NCBI RefSeq assembly: GCF_000374125.1
Contig: NZ_KB893645.1
Coordinates: 109 to 64,108, forward strand
Direction: 5' to 3'
From: Niabella aurantiaca DSM 17617
GTDB taxonomy: Bacteria > Bacteroidota > Bacteroidia > Chitinophagales > Chitinophagaceae
Length of the DNA: 64,000 bases
Shown: one piece after another, positions 55,122 to 63,769 of the stretch
How the letters are laid out: every line of letters begins with the position of its first letter
Numbering within the stretch: the first letter of the stretch is position 1
Notes under the pieces: generated by a model
What the model was told of the DNA's origin: nothing
The model's database searches: none
The model's input: only the letters and a program-made list of their open reading frames with translations
Translations under genes and position numbers: made by a program

Positions 55122-56491
55122 TTTGGGCAACCCTGCTTGGCTTTTTTGCCGGGGCACAGGAAAATACGGACAATCGCTATGCGGAACCATTGGATCAGGT
55201 GCTGAAGAATATCGAAACGCGCTATGATGTTGCCATCCGTTATCCGGATTCGTTGATAAAAGGAAAGGTCCTGAACTATGCACGTTGGCGTTTTCGGCCG
55301 GGCGTGGCGGAAACGCTGGACAATGTGCTGGCCCCTTTTGACCTGAAGGCAAAAAAAGACGGCGATAAAAAATTCAAGATAGGCAGCTATGAATATTACC
55401 GCTGGGCGGTGGAAGATGGCTGGGCGGAGCTGGACCGTATTGCGTCGCAGTACAAAAATGTACCGGAATGGGAGCTGCGAAAAAAAGCATTAAAGCAATG
55501 CATCCTTGAAAAACTGAGGCTGGCAAAATTACCTGCCTGGCCCATCAGTAAGCCGGTTGCCACCCCGCTTCGAAAATACAATGGTTACACAGTACAAAAT
55601 ATTGCTTTGGAAATTTTGCCCGGTGTATGGATCAATGGTTCGCTGTATAAGCCGGCAAAATATAAAGGAAAGATCCCGGTGATCCTGAACCCGGATGGTC
55701 ACTGGCCGCAGCAGCGGTACCGTGCCGATTGCCAGCTGCGCTGTGCGGCGCTTGCAAAGATGGGCGCCATGGCCTTTAGCTACGACCTGTTTGCCTGGGG
55801 TGAATCCTTATTGCAATTCAGGTCCGAAGATCATCGCCGCAGTCTCGCCATGACCATACAGGCATTGGGTGCTATCCGCATCCTCGATTATCTGTTAGCA
55901 TTAAAAGATGCAGATACCAGCCGGGTGGGCATTACAGGGGGCTCCGGTGGCGGGAGTCATACGGTATTGATGACGGCTATCGATGATCGCATAAAGGTAT
56001 CGGCTCCCGTGGTTTCGCTTTCATCTTATTTCTATGGCGGCTGCCCCTGCGAAAGCGGGATGGATATCCATAGCTGTGCCGGTGGTACCGATAATGTAGA
56101 GATCGCTGCGATGGCGGCCCCGCGTCCGCAGCTGGTGGTAAGCGATGGGGGCGACTGGACGGATAAAATGCCGGAACATGATTTTCCTTACCTGCAAAAA
56201 ATGTACAGCTGGTATGGGAAAAAAGCCGATGTGCAAAATGTGCACCTGCCGGCAGAAAAGCACGACTTCGGCATCAACAAAAGAACGGCGGTGTACCGTT
56301 TTATGGCGCAATACCTGGGACTGAATATAAAAGCCATTGAAGATAAACAGGGGCAGGTCGATGAATCGGGAGTCACGATAGAAGAAGAGAAAAAAATGTA
56401 TGTTTTTGGCGATCACGGGGAGCGCTTACCGGCGCATGCGGTAAAGGGTTTTGATAACCTGGTGAAAGTTTTTGAAGCGGCAATAAAATAG
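55094..56491 (+). CDS. Secreted alpha/beta hydrolase (acetylxylan-esterase-like) with STN-like N-terminus
   Basis: A 465-residue exported protein starting MLYLRRTLVLWATLLGFFAG (55094); the frame reaches 55055 but the upstream part is not needed. Residues about 22-90 resemble the secretin/TonB short N-terminal (STN) domain: L-D-Q-V-L-K-N-I-E, Y-P-D-S-L-I-K-G-K-V, then V-A-E-T-L-D-N-V-L-A-P-F-D-L. The rest is an alpha/beta hydrolase of the CE7/dienelactone type with Ser284 in T-G-G-S-G-G-G-S, preceded by F-S-Y-D-L-F-A-W-G-E-S. His is probably in E-K-H-D-F-G near residue 390. An esterase acting on acetyl or methyl groups of pectin is likely. The STN-like module on an esterase is unusual. Confidence 0.65.
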   Translation: MLYLRRTLVLWATLLGFFAGAQENTDNRYAEPLDQVLKNIETRYDVAIRYPDSLIKGKVLNYARWRFRPGVAETLDNVLAPFDLKAKKDGDKKFKIGSYEYYRWAVEDGWAELDRIASQYKNVPEWELRKKALKQCILEKLRLAKLPAWPISKPVATPLRKYNGYTVQNIALEILPGVWINGSLYKPAKYKGKIPVILNPDGHWPQQRYRADCQLRCAALAKMGAMAFSYDLFAWGESLLQFRSEDHRRSLAMTIQALGAIRILDYLLALKDADTSRVGITGGSGGGSHTVLMTAIDDRIKVSAPVVSLSSYFYGGCPCESGMDIHSCAGGTDNVEIAAMAAPRPQLVVSDGGDWTDKMPEHDFPYLQKMYSWYGKKADVQNVHLPAEKHDFGINKRTAVYRFMAQYLGLNIKAIEDKQGQVDESGVTIEEEKKMYVFGDHGERLPAHAVKGFDNLVKVFEAAIK

Positions 56492-56595
56492 TTCAGTGTT
56501 ATACTATGCATCATCTTCATCTCGACCAAAGCGGAGCGATCTATACGGGATTCAGTTGTTATGAAATATGTTGGAATTTTGTGACGGTATGGCTG

Positions 56596-56683
56596 GAGGC
56601 ATCGCCTCGGCTTATTATTTCAGGCAACGAACTGAAGTTCGTTGCCTGAAATGGCGACAATAAAAGCGGAGAGCCGTAGGCTC
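56596..56683 (-). repeat. Three-hairpin module, inverted copy
   Basis: GAGGC-ATC-GCCTC (56596-56608), a perfect dyad with 16-bp arms TTTCAGGCAACGAACT around GA (56618-56651), and GAGCC-GTA-GGCTC (56671-56683). This is the module of 53341 and 53623 in reverse order, with a longer central stem. Confidence 0.8.
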
Positions 56684-56750
56684 GGTTCATAAGCTGGCAA
56701 CTATTCAAGATGCCCCGCCTTGAACAAATGCCGCATAAAACTTACTTGAA

Positions 56751-57608
56751 ATGAAAAAAGTACTCTTATATCTCTTTATCCTTACATTACCGCTTGCCGG
56801 CATTGCCCAAAAATCTCAACGTTACAAAATCGCATTGATCGACCTGATGCTGCTGAAGCGCCAGAAGCTCAGCGCGCTGCCGATGGCGAAGGAGCTGAAC
56901 GCGGACGGGATTGAGATCGATATGGGCGGACTGGGCAACCGGGAGACTTTTGACAATAAGCTGGCAGTGGATTCCATCAGGGGGCAATACCTTCAGAAAG
57001 CAAAAGAACTGGGCCTGGAGATCCCCGCTCTTGCCATGACGGGTTATTACGCGCAGTCTTTTTGTGGCAGGGAGCATTACAAAGAATCAATAACAGATTG
57101 TATTGCTACCATGAAAAAGATGCGGGTGAAGACCGCCTTTTTGCCATTGGGGATCCAATGCGATCTGAAAAAATACCCGGAAAAACGGCCGGCTGTTGTG
57201 GCCCGTTTAAAAGAAGCGGGGCAGATGGCGCAGGAGGCTGGCGTGGTCATCGCTATTGAAACAGCCCTTTCTGCAAAAGAAGAGGTAGCGCTGCTGAAAG
57301 AGATCGGTTCACCGGCAATAAAGATCTATTTTAATTTTTCCAATCCTTTAAAGGAGGGACGGGATCTGCGTAAAGACCTTCGCATTTTGGGTGCAAAAAA
57401 TATTGCTATGATCCATTGCACCAATAAGGACAGTGTATGGCTGCAAAATGATCCGCAGCTGGATCTTTATAAAGTGAAGAAAACGCTGGACAAAATGAAA
57501 TGGAGCGGCTGGCTGGTGGTAGAGCGCTCCCGCGATGCACAGCATCCCCGGGATGTAAAGTATAATTACGGCGCCAATGTGGCCTATCTTAAAAAAGTAT
57601 TCCAATAA
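56751..57608 (+). CDS. Exported sugar phosphate isomerase/epimerase-like TIM barrel
   Basis: A 285-residue protein of the xylose isomerase-like TIM barrel superfamily (AP endonuclease 2 type) with a signal peptide (MKKVLLYLFILTLPLAGIAQ). Features are D-G-I-E-I-D-M-G near residue 55, I-P-A-L-A-M-T, V-V-I-A-I-E-T-A near 168 with a metal-binding Glu, I-K-I-Y-F-N-F-S-N, M-I-H-C-T-N-K-D near 224 with His, and W-L-V-V-E-R-S at the end. The usual metal ligands look mostly present. Exported members of this superfamily are common in Bacteroidota glycan loci; the substrate is unknown, and a free sugar is more likely than a sugar phosphate in the periplasm. Confidence 0.75.
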   Translation: MKKVLLYLFILTLPLAGIAQKSQRYKIALIDLMLLKRQKLSALPMAKELNADGIEIDMGGLGNRETFDNKLAVDSIRGQYLQKAKELGLEIPALAMTGYYAQSFCGREHYKESITDCIATMKKMRVKTAFLPLGIQCDLKKYPEKRPAVVARLKEAGQMAQEAGVVIAIETALSAKEEVALLKEIGSPAIKIYFNFSNPLKEGRDLRKDLRILGAKNIAMIHCTNKDSVWLQNDPQLDLYKVKKTLDKMKWSGWLVVERSRDAQHPRDVKYNYGANVAYLKKVFQ

Positions 57609-57844
57609 CAAACCGCAAAGCATTCATCCCTGTCTCCCGGTCACCTCAGCCACAAGGCCGGCTGCAGCAAGGAAATTGAGGCCCAGGCTACTACCTTGCA
57701 GACCTCCTTCGAATAAACCATTTTTACCAATTATAAAACAATTTATTCAGGGAAGGGTGTTACCGGATGGCACAGGATAGGAATTTAGAATTTATTTGCT
57801 AATCTTGCTGTTTCTATGAACGGTTTTTCTTTGCAAACAGAATT

Positions 57845-59002
57845 ATGAGTACAAATTTACTGCAATACAACCCCCAATATCCTTCCGTAGCGGATCTGAA
57901 AAGAAAGGCAAAAAAGCGCATGCCAAAATTTGCTTTTGACTACCTGGAAGGGGGGTGCAATGATGAGCTGAACGTATGGCGGAACGAGGAGGACTTTAAG
58001 CATATTTTCCTGATGCCCCAGTATCTGAAAAAGCACAAAGGTGTGGATATGCGCACCGAATTATTCGGTCACACGTATGATGCACCATTCGGTATAGCGC
58101 CTGTAGGGTTGCAGGGGCTGATGTGGCCCAACGCCCCGGAGATCCTGGCCAAAGCAGCATTAAAACATAACATCCCCTATATTTTAAGTACGGTATCCAC
58201 CAGCAGCATTGAGCGGATCGCCGAGCTTTCAGAAAGCAAATTCTGGTTCCAGTTATACCATCCCACGGAGAATGAATTGCGGGATGATCTCCTGCGCCGG
58301 CTGGAGGCCGTAAGCTGCCCGGTGCTGGTAGTGCTCATCGACGTACCTTCCTTTGGATTGCGCTATCGCGAAATAAAGGCCGGGCTTTCCATGCCGCCCA
58401 AAAATACGATCAGCAATTTTGTGCAGGCGGCCATGCACCCGGTATGGGGGCTGGAAACGCTGCGGGTGGGCATCCCATCCTTTGCCACCTTAAAGCCCTA
58501 TATGAAAAAGGGGATGGATATGAAGCAATTGGGCAAATTTATGAACGCTACCTTTACCGGTCGCGTGGATGCGGATAAGGTAGCAGCCATCAGGGATAAA
58601 TGGAAGGGCAAGCTGGTGGTAAAGGGAGTGGTAAGTGAGCAGGATGCGGAGTTGTGCGCGGGCATCGGGGTGGATGGCATCATTGTTTCTAACCATGGCG
58701 GCCGGCAGATCGACGCCGGGGAATCCACCATTCGCCCGCTAAAAGGACTGGCAGAAAAGTTTAAGGATAAATACAAGGTAATGATCGATAGCGGTCTTCG
58801 CTCCGGTCCGGATATTGGCCGGTCGCTGGCCTGCGGTGCCGATTTTACCTTTATGGGGCGGCCCTTTATGTATGGCGTGGGCGCCCTGGGTAAAGCCGGT
58901 GGTGATCATACCATCGCCATGCTCAAGGCACAATTAAAACAGGTAATGGAACAGCTTTGCTGTGAAACCATTCGCGATTTCCCGGGGGCATTGATACGGT
59001 AA
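57845..59002 (+). CDS. FMN-dependent alpha-hydroxy-acid dehydrogenase/oxidase
   Basis: A 385-residue cytosolic or membrane-associated TIM-barrel flavoprotein of the lactate dehydrogenase (LldD)/glycolate oxidase family. Marks are F-D-Y-L-E-G-G near residue 32, A-P-F-G-I-A-P-V-G-L-Q-G, L-S-T-V-S-T-S-S, F-Q-L-Y near 140, the L-V-V-K-G-V block with FMN-binding Lys, S-N-H-G-G-R-Q near 280 with catalytic His and Arg, and D-S-G-L-R-S-G-P-D-I. It oxidises an L-2-hydroxy acid such as lactate or glycolate. Glycolate would be made if the RuBisCO-like protein of this window is of OiaT type, but the gene is 30 kb away and L-lactate is an equal candidate. Confidence 0.88.
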   Translation: MSTNLLQYNPQYPSVADLKRKAKKRMPKFAFDYLEGGCNDELNVWRNEEDFKHIFLMPQYLKKHKGVDMRTELFGHTYDAPFGIAPVGLQGLMWPNAPEILAKAALKHNIPYILSTVSTSSIERIAELSESKFWFQLYHPTENELRDDLLRRLEAVSCPVLVVLIDVPSFGLRYREIKAGLSMPPKNTISNFVQAAMHPVWGLETLRVGIPSFATLKPYMKKGMDMKQLGKFMNATFTGRVDADKVAAIRDKWKGKLVVKGVVSEQDAELCAGIGVDGIIVSNHGGRQIDAGESTIRPLKGLAEKFKDKYKVMIDSGLRSGPDIGRSLACGADFTFMGRPFMYGVGALGKAGGDHTIAMLKAQLKQVMEQLCCETIRDFPGALIR

Positions 59003-59046
59003 CGGACCTGCGGGGTAAAATGAGGTTTTTCCGGGCGCTCTGCGTT

Positions 59047-59376
59047 TCAATTGTTCTTTAAGGATCTCATATATTCGTGAAGTTCTGCCTCAGTAATCGC
59101 ATCAAATATTTTTCCGAACTGGGTGAGATTGTACCCAAGGGCATGTAAGACACGGTACAACGTATACGTTTTCATTTCCGATTTTGCATTTATGATATCG
59201 GAAATTGTAGCCTTACGAAGGCCGGTACTGCTGGATAGTTTGTCGTAGCTATCATCAATACCGGGAAAGGAAGAAGGGTGCAGATGTCGATTTGCAGCCT
59301 TATTTTTTGAAATAAGCTTTCGCAAGGCCAATGCATACCTACACTTGATCCAATACAATCCTTCCTCTTCATTCAT
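59047..59376 (-). CDS. Small helix-turn-helix (XRE-like) regulator
   Basis: A 109-residue protein. Residues about 45-90 form a helix-turn-helix of XRE type: Y-D-K-L-S-S-S-T-G-L-R-K-A-T-I-S-D-I-I-N, then T-L-Y-R-V-L-H-A-L-G-Y-N-L-T-Q. The N-terminal 40 residues are basic and helical. It is divergent from the TlpA-SusC-SusD genes with a 543-bp gap between, so it could control them, but this is only positional. The start MNEEEG at 59376 is the only good one. Confidence 0.72.
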   Translation of the reverse strand: MNEEEGLYWIKCRYALALRKLISKNKAANRHLHPSSFPGIDDSYDKLSSSTGLRKATISDIINAKSEMKTYTLYRVLHALGYNLTQFGKIFDAITEAELHEYMRSLKNN

Positions 59377-59919
59377 ATCGAAAGGAACAGCTTTTAAAAA
59401 TATTTTTTGTTACGGTGAAGCGTAACTAAACATATTTCCTTATTTTTACATAAGGAATAACATATTAAATTCGCGATTCTTCATAAATGAATTTGAAGCT
59501 TTCGCTTTGAGTCTTGGTCTGAAACCTCGGAAATTTCAATGCCACAGGACGATAAGCAAAGGCTCACGGTAAAACGTGGGCCTCCTTATTCGTGGCAAGG
59601 CGCTCCGAGGGCCTCAGACCGGTAAGTGAGGTTCCACGTTTGTTCTTTCTTGCCGAAAAGACTCATCCAAAACCAAACGGATGAGCGCCAAAACATCATA
59701 TTCCACCATTGTTGCCAATGCCGTAGCATTCAGGGTCCTTTTTGCGTGTAAACCCAAAATGCCGGTATAAAATACTGCCGGGTGGCGGGCCGGTTACTCC
59801 ATTTAAGCAACGGCCCGGCCTTCCCGGCATTTTGTTGGGCGTAAAACACCTTTACATCGCTATACCTATATACAATGCCCGTTTCCCCAAACAATATTGC
59901 TCATTTTTAATGCTTTTAT
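59377..59919. other. Intergenic region with inverted repeats before the SusC operon
   Basis: No confident gene. There is a hairpin CTCATCC-N10-GGATGAG (59662-59685) and a large nested dyad: AAAATGCCGG (59756-59765) with CCGGCATTTT (59824-59833), enclosing GGGCCG (59787-59792) with CGGCCC (59811-59816). The reverse strand of about 59460-59700 is open in pieces but has internal stops; I could not identify it. The dyad could be a transcriptional terminator or a structured leader. Confidence 0.5.
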
Positions 59920-60513
59920 ATGAAAAAAATTGCGCTGCTGAGCGTAACAGCCTTGCTATGCTATTTTGTAAACACCGCTTATAGCCAAAATAACAGAATA
60001 GATTTACGCATGGTAAAGACACCGGTGCATATAGGAGAGCGGATTAGCCTGGATATGCCCCTGGGAAAATTTATTAATTATAAACAGGATGTGGCCACAT
60101 TGGCCGATTTTAAGAATAGGCTGGTGATTCTTGGTTTTTGGTTTACCCATTGCACTTCCTGTATTGCCCAGTTTCCTAAAGAAAACGCCTTACAACAAAA
60201 GCGCGACCGTGACATGCAACTGGTGCTGGTTACCTACGAGCCGGAGACAGCTGTACGCGCGTTTATTAAAAACTGGGAGCAAAAAAACAATACCCGTTTT
60301 ATACTGCCCATTATAGTATCTGATACGATGTTGAACAAGAGTTTTTATAAAAGGTATGCTCCGCACTATATATGGCTATCGCAGGAGGGGGAAGTGATAG
60401 CGCAAACCTCTGCTTATTTCTTAAACGATGTCAACCTGAGCGGTGTGGCAGAAGCGTTGGAAAAAGAAAAATTCCGTGTATTCCGCAAAAAACAGAAACG
60501 CTCTACTAACTAA
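59920..60513 (+). CDS. Exported TlpA-like thioredoxin-fold protein
   Basis: A 197-residue exported protein (signal peptide ends A-Y-S-Q). The thioredoxin-fold domain, about residues 45-185, has F-W-F-T-H-C-T-S-C-I-A-Q-F-P with a C-T-S-C redox pair near residue 77, and the strand order of TlpA/ResA-type peroxiredoxin-like proteins. It probably reduces or isomerises disulphides in the periplasm. It ends 11 bp before the SusC gene, so it is co-transcribed with the SusC/SusD pair, a pairing often seen in Sphingobacteriia and Chitinophagia. Its client may be one of the operon products. Confidence 0.83.
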   Translation: MKKIALLSVTALLCYFVNTAYSQNNRIDLRMVKTPVHIGERISLDMPLGKFINYKQDVATLADFKNRLVILGFWFTHCTSCIAQFPKENALQQKRDRDMQLVLVTYEPETAVRAFIKNWEQKNNTRFILPIIVSDTMLNKSFYKRYAPHYIWLSQEGEVIAQTSAYFLNDVNLSGVAEALEKEKFRVFRKKQKRSTN

Positions 60514-60524
60514 AAAACATAACT

Positions 60525-63500
60525 ATGAGAACTGCGATTTTATTATGCAGCCTGCTGCTATTTAGCGCAGCTATGGCCCAAAACAAGCTTACCATTACTG
60601 GACGGGTAATAGATTCAGAAACCGGGGAGCCGGTTAAAAACGTTACCGTAACCTCGAAATTGCAGCAGGCTACCGTATTTACACAGCCAAACGGGCATTT
60701 TTCTATTGTGGTAGCTGCAGCGGATACGCTGCTGTTCAGCCATGTTGTCTATACAACGCAAGCGGTACAGGCTGCCGGGTTAAAAGAAGGCGTTACTATC
60801 TCCCTGATGCCTAAAACCGGAAACCTGGAGGAGGTAATGATTAACACGGGTTACCAAAAGCTAAAACCCAATGCAGTTAATGGCTCCTATGTGATCATTG
60901 ATAGTAAAAAACTAAGCGAGCAAACCGGAACCAATATCCTTCAACGCTTAAATGGCGTTACCAGCGGCCTACTCTTTAATACAGGAAGAACCAACCCCGC
61001 ATCCCAGGGGAAAACGGATATTTCCATAAGAGGGCCTGGCACCATCAACGGGCCGCTGGACCCCCTCATAGTGCTGGATGACTATGTATACGAAGGAGAT
61101 ATTGATAATATAAACCCCAACGACGTAGAAAGTATCACTGTTCTGAAAGATGCGGCGGCTACCTCCATTTACGGAGCGCGGGGCGGAAACGGTGTTATTG
61201 TTATTACTACTAAAAAAGGACATTTCAATCAAAAACTGAGTATGGACCTGAACAGCACGGTAATCATAAGCCCTCGGCCCGGGCTGGATAATTACCACCA
61301 AATGCATTCATCCGACTATATTGATGTGGAGCAGCTGCTTTTTGATCAGGGGTATTTTGACAATGTAACAGACCCGGCGTCCAGAGCGCCGCTAACCCCT
61401 GTGGTAGATATTTTGTATCAAAGGAAGAAAGGGTTGATTACAGAGGAGGCAGCAGCTTTAGCTATTAGCAAATTAAAACAAACGGATGCCCGGCAGCAAT
61501 ACACCCGGCTATTTTTAAGAAATACGCTCACCCAGCAATATTCCTTAAACGTACAGGCAGGTAGCCAGCGTTTTTCGTGGATAATAGCGGGCAATTTAGT
61601 GCGGGTAAGCAATAGAACAGAACAGCAAAATACACAGGGCAATTTCAGGATTGAAAATACCTTTAAACCATTTAACCGGTTGCAAATTATCTCCAGTGTT
61701 TATTATACCACAAGGAGTACGGAGCGCCATCAGGTACCGGATTATAAAAGCCTTATCCAAATCGGGTCAAGGCGGGGTGTACCTTATTTACCATTAATTG
61801 ATGAGAATGGCAACCCGGCACCCGTATATAATATATACAGGAAGGAATATATTGACACTGCAGGCAGTGGAAAACTGCTCAACTGGCGTTATTACCCTGC
61901 TACGGATTACCGGTATAACTACACCAATACAGCGCTGCAGGAAATGGTTGCCCGCTTTGGCCTAAAATACCAGGTAATTAATGGCTTAACATTGTCGCTA
62001 AATACACAGCATCAGGTACAGAAAGTAACCGGAACCGCAACCCGCCAAGGTGAGGGGTTTTATACAAGAGACCTTATTAACCGGTTTTCACAAATTAATT
62101 ATACCAATGGAACCGTAACCTATATGGTGCCGAAAGGTAACATTATAGCATACAGCAATAATGCCATCAGATCGCGCAACTACCGTGCGCAGCTCGACTA
62201 CAGCAGGCTGTGGTACAAGCATAGCGTAAGCGCTATTGTCGGAAGCGAAGCTCGGGAGGTAGTTGAGAACGGCAACTCAAACACGATTTATGGATATGTG
62301 GAGGATCCGCTAACGACGGTGTCCGTTGACTTCAGAAACTCGTATCCCACCTTGCCTAATAACAGTATCGCTTCTATACCGGGAGCACCGTTTGTTAATG
62401 CTACTACGACCAACCGGTTTGTAAGCCTGTACGCAAATGCATCTTATACGTTTAACGAAAAGTACATGCTTACAGGCAGCGTGCGTAAAGATGGCGCTAA
62501 TATCTATGGCGTTACAACCAATAACAAGTGGAAACCATTATGGTCGGTAGGCCTCGGGTACGAAGTGTCAAAAGAAAAATTCTTTCGCCTGCGGGGAATA
62601 CCTTATTTAAAAATAAAAAGTACGATCGGTTACAGTGGCAATGTTGACCTGTACCGGTCGGCTTTGGCGGTGGCACAATTTTCTACCTATTCATTAAATG
62701 ACGGCGGGTTACCTTATGCGCGGGTGGCAACTATTAATAACCCTTCCCTTCGGTGGGAAAAGGTACGGCAATGGAATGCAGGGGTAGATTTTTCTTTAAA
62801 GCGATCCTGGATCGCCGGTTCCGTTGAGTATTATAAAAAATGGGGAACAGATCTTTACGGTCCCGCAACGTATGATTATACCTCCTGGGGCGGTTCAAAC
62901 ATTGTTACAAAAAATGTTGCAAACATGGCAGGTAATGGGGTAGACGTTCAGCTGCGGCTTAAAATACTTAACAGAGAAGTGAAATGGAATGGGGGAGTTC
63001 TGTATAATTACAATACGGCAAAAACTACGGCTTATTTAGAGGAAAACAGACGGTTTATGAGTGCTGTTTATGCCAACGGAACCCGTATTACACCTATCGT
63101 GGGCAAACCACTTTACTCAATTTTAGCGCTTCGCTGGGGCGGCTTAAATGCCCAGGGTGCACCCCAGGGATATTTGAACGGGAAGTTGTCAACCGACTAC
63201 GAAGCTGTCCTGGAAAATGCCGATAAAGAGGGAGACGCCGGGGGCTCGCTGGTATATATTGGACCATCCACTCCGGTACATTTTGGTTCAATCTATAACG
63301 AGTTGTCTTATAAGGGGCTAACCTTGTCGTTTAACCTGGTATATAAGCTGGGCTACTACTTTAAACGAAACTCAATTTCATACACAAGCCTGGTTTCTTT
63401 TGGAGAGGGCCATTCAGATTATGCTGATCGTTGGCAAAAACCCGGCGATGAACTAAAAACGCAAGTGCCAGCGTTCGTTTATCCACTCCCAAAATCGGCG

Positions 63501-63752
63501 GGGGAAACGATTTATTTCAACGGCGAAGCATTGGTTGAAAAAGGCGATCATTTGCGCCTTCAGTTCATAAACATGAGCTACCGGGCAAATTGCAAGCGGT
63601 ACGGATTGCTTAACAATAATTTACTGCTATATATAAATGCTTCTAATTTGGGCATTATTTGGAGATCTAACAAACGAGGGTTAGATCCAGACTATCCGGA
63701 CACCTTGGTTCCCGTGACTAATTTTTCCTTTGGACTAAAAGTATCACTTTAA
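60525..63752 (+). CDS. SusC/RagA-family TonB-dependent outer-membrane transporter
   Basis: A 1075-residue outer-membrane protein. Order of domains: signal peptide (to A-M-A-Q), CarboxypepD_reg-like domain (about residues 20-100, G-R-V-I-D-S-E-T-G-E-P-V-K-N-V-T-V), plug (about 105-235, ending V-L-K-D-A-A-A-T-S-I-Y-G-A-R-G-G-N-G-V-I-V-I-T-T), and a beta-barrel to the C-terminal S-F-G-L-K-V-S-L. It has no STN domain, so it is not a sigma/anti-sigma signalling type. It imports a ligand bound by the SusD protein encoded next; a glycan or peptide is possible, and the TlpA partner does not settle which. It begins 11 bp after the TlpA-like gene. Confidence 0.95.
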   Translation: MRTAILLCSLLLFSAAMAQNKLTITGRVIDSETGEPVKNVTVTSKLQQATVFTQPNGHFSIVVAAADTLLFSHVVYTTQAVQAAGLKEGVTISLMPKTGNLEEVMINTGYQKLKPNAVNGSYVIIDSKKLSEQTGTNILQRLNGVTSGLLFNTGRTNPASQGKTDISIRGPGTINGPLDPLIVLDDYVYEGDIDNINPNDVESITVLKDAAATSIYGARGGNGVIVITTKKGHFNQKLSMDLNSTVIISPRPGLDNYHQMHSSDYIDVEQLLFDQGYFDNVTDPASRAPLTPVVDILYQRKKGLITEEAAALAISKLKQTDARQQYTRLFLRNTLTQQYSLNVQAGSQRFSWIIAGNLVRVSNRTEQQNTQGNFRIENTFKPFNRLQIISSVYYTTRSTERHQVPDYKSLIQIGSRRGVPYLPLIDENGNPAPVYNIYRKEYIDTAGSGKLLNWRYYPATDYRYNYTNTALQEMVARFGLKYQVINGLTLSLNTQHQVQKVTGTATRQGEGFYTRDLINRFSQINYTNGTVTYMVPKGNIIAYSNNAIRSRNYRAQLDYSRLWYKHSVSAIVGSEAREVVENGNSNTIYGYVEDPLTTVSVDFRNSYPTLPNNSIASIPGAPFVNATTTNRFVSLYANASYTFNEKYMLTGSVRKDGANIYGVTTNNKWKPLWSVGLGYEVSKEKFFRLRGIPYLKIKSTIGYSGNVDLYRSALAVAQFSTYSLNDGGLPYARVATINNPSLRWEKVRQWNAGVDFSLKRSWIAGSVEYYKKWGTDLYGPATYDYTSWGGSNIVTKNVANMAGNGVDVQLRLKILNREVKWNGGVLYNYNTAKTTAYLEENRRFMSAVYANGTRITPIVGKPLYSILALRWGGLNAQGAPQGYLNGKLSTDYEAVLENADKEGDAGGSLVYIGPSTPVHFGSIYNELSYKGLTLSFNLVYKLGYYFKRNSISYTSLVSFGEGHSDYADRWQKPGDELKTQVPAFVYPLPKSAGETIYFNGEALVEKGDHLRLQFINMSYRANCKRYGLLNNNLLLYINASNLGIIWRSNKRGLDPDYPDTLVPVTNFSFGLKVSL

Positions 63753-63769
63753 TCATAAAAAATAAACAA

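Noticed and set aside
57577-57780. Short plus-strand frame after the isomerase-like gene
   Set aside because: It overlaps the end of that gene, has no start context and no recognisable residues.
59460-59700. Possible minus-strand relic gene
   Set aside because: The reverse strand is open only in pieces with internal stops, and I could not match it to a family, so it is left as intergenic.
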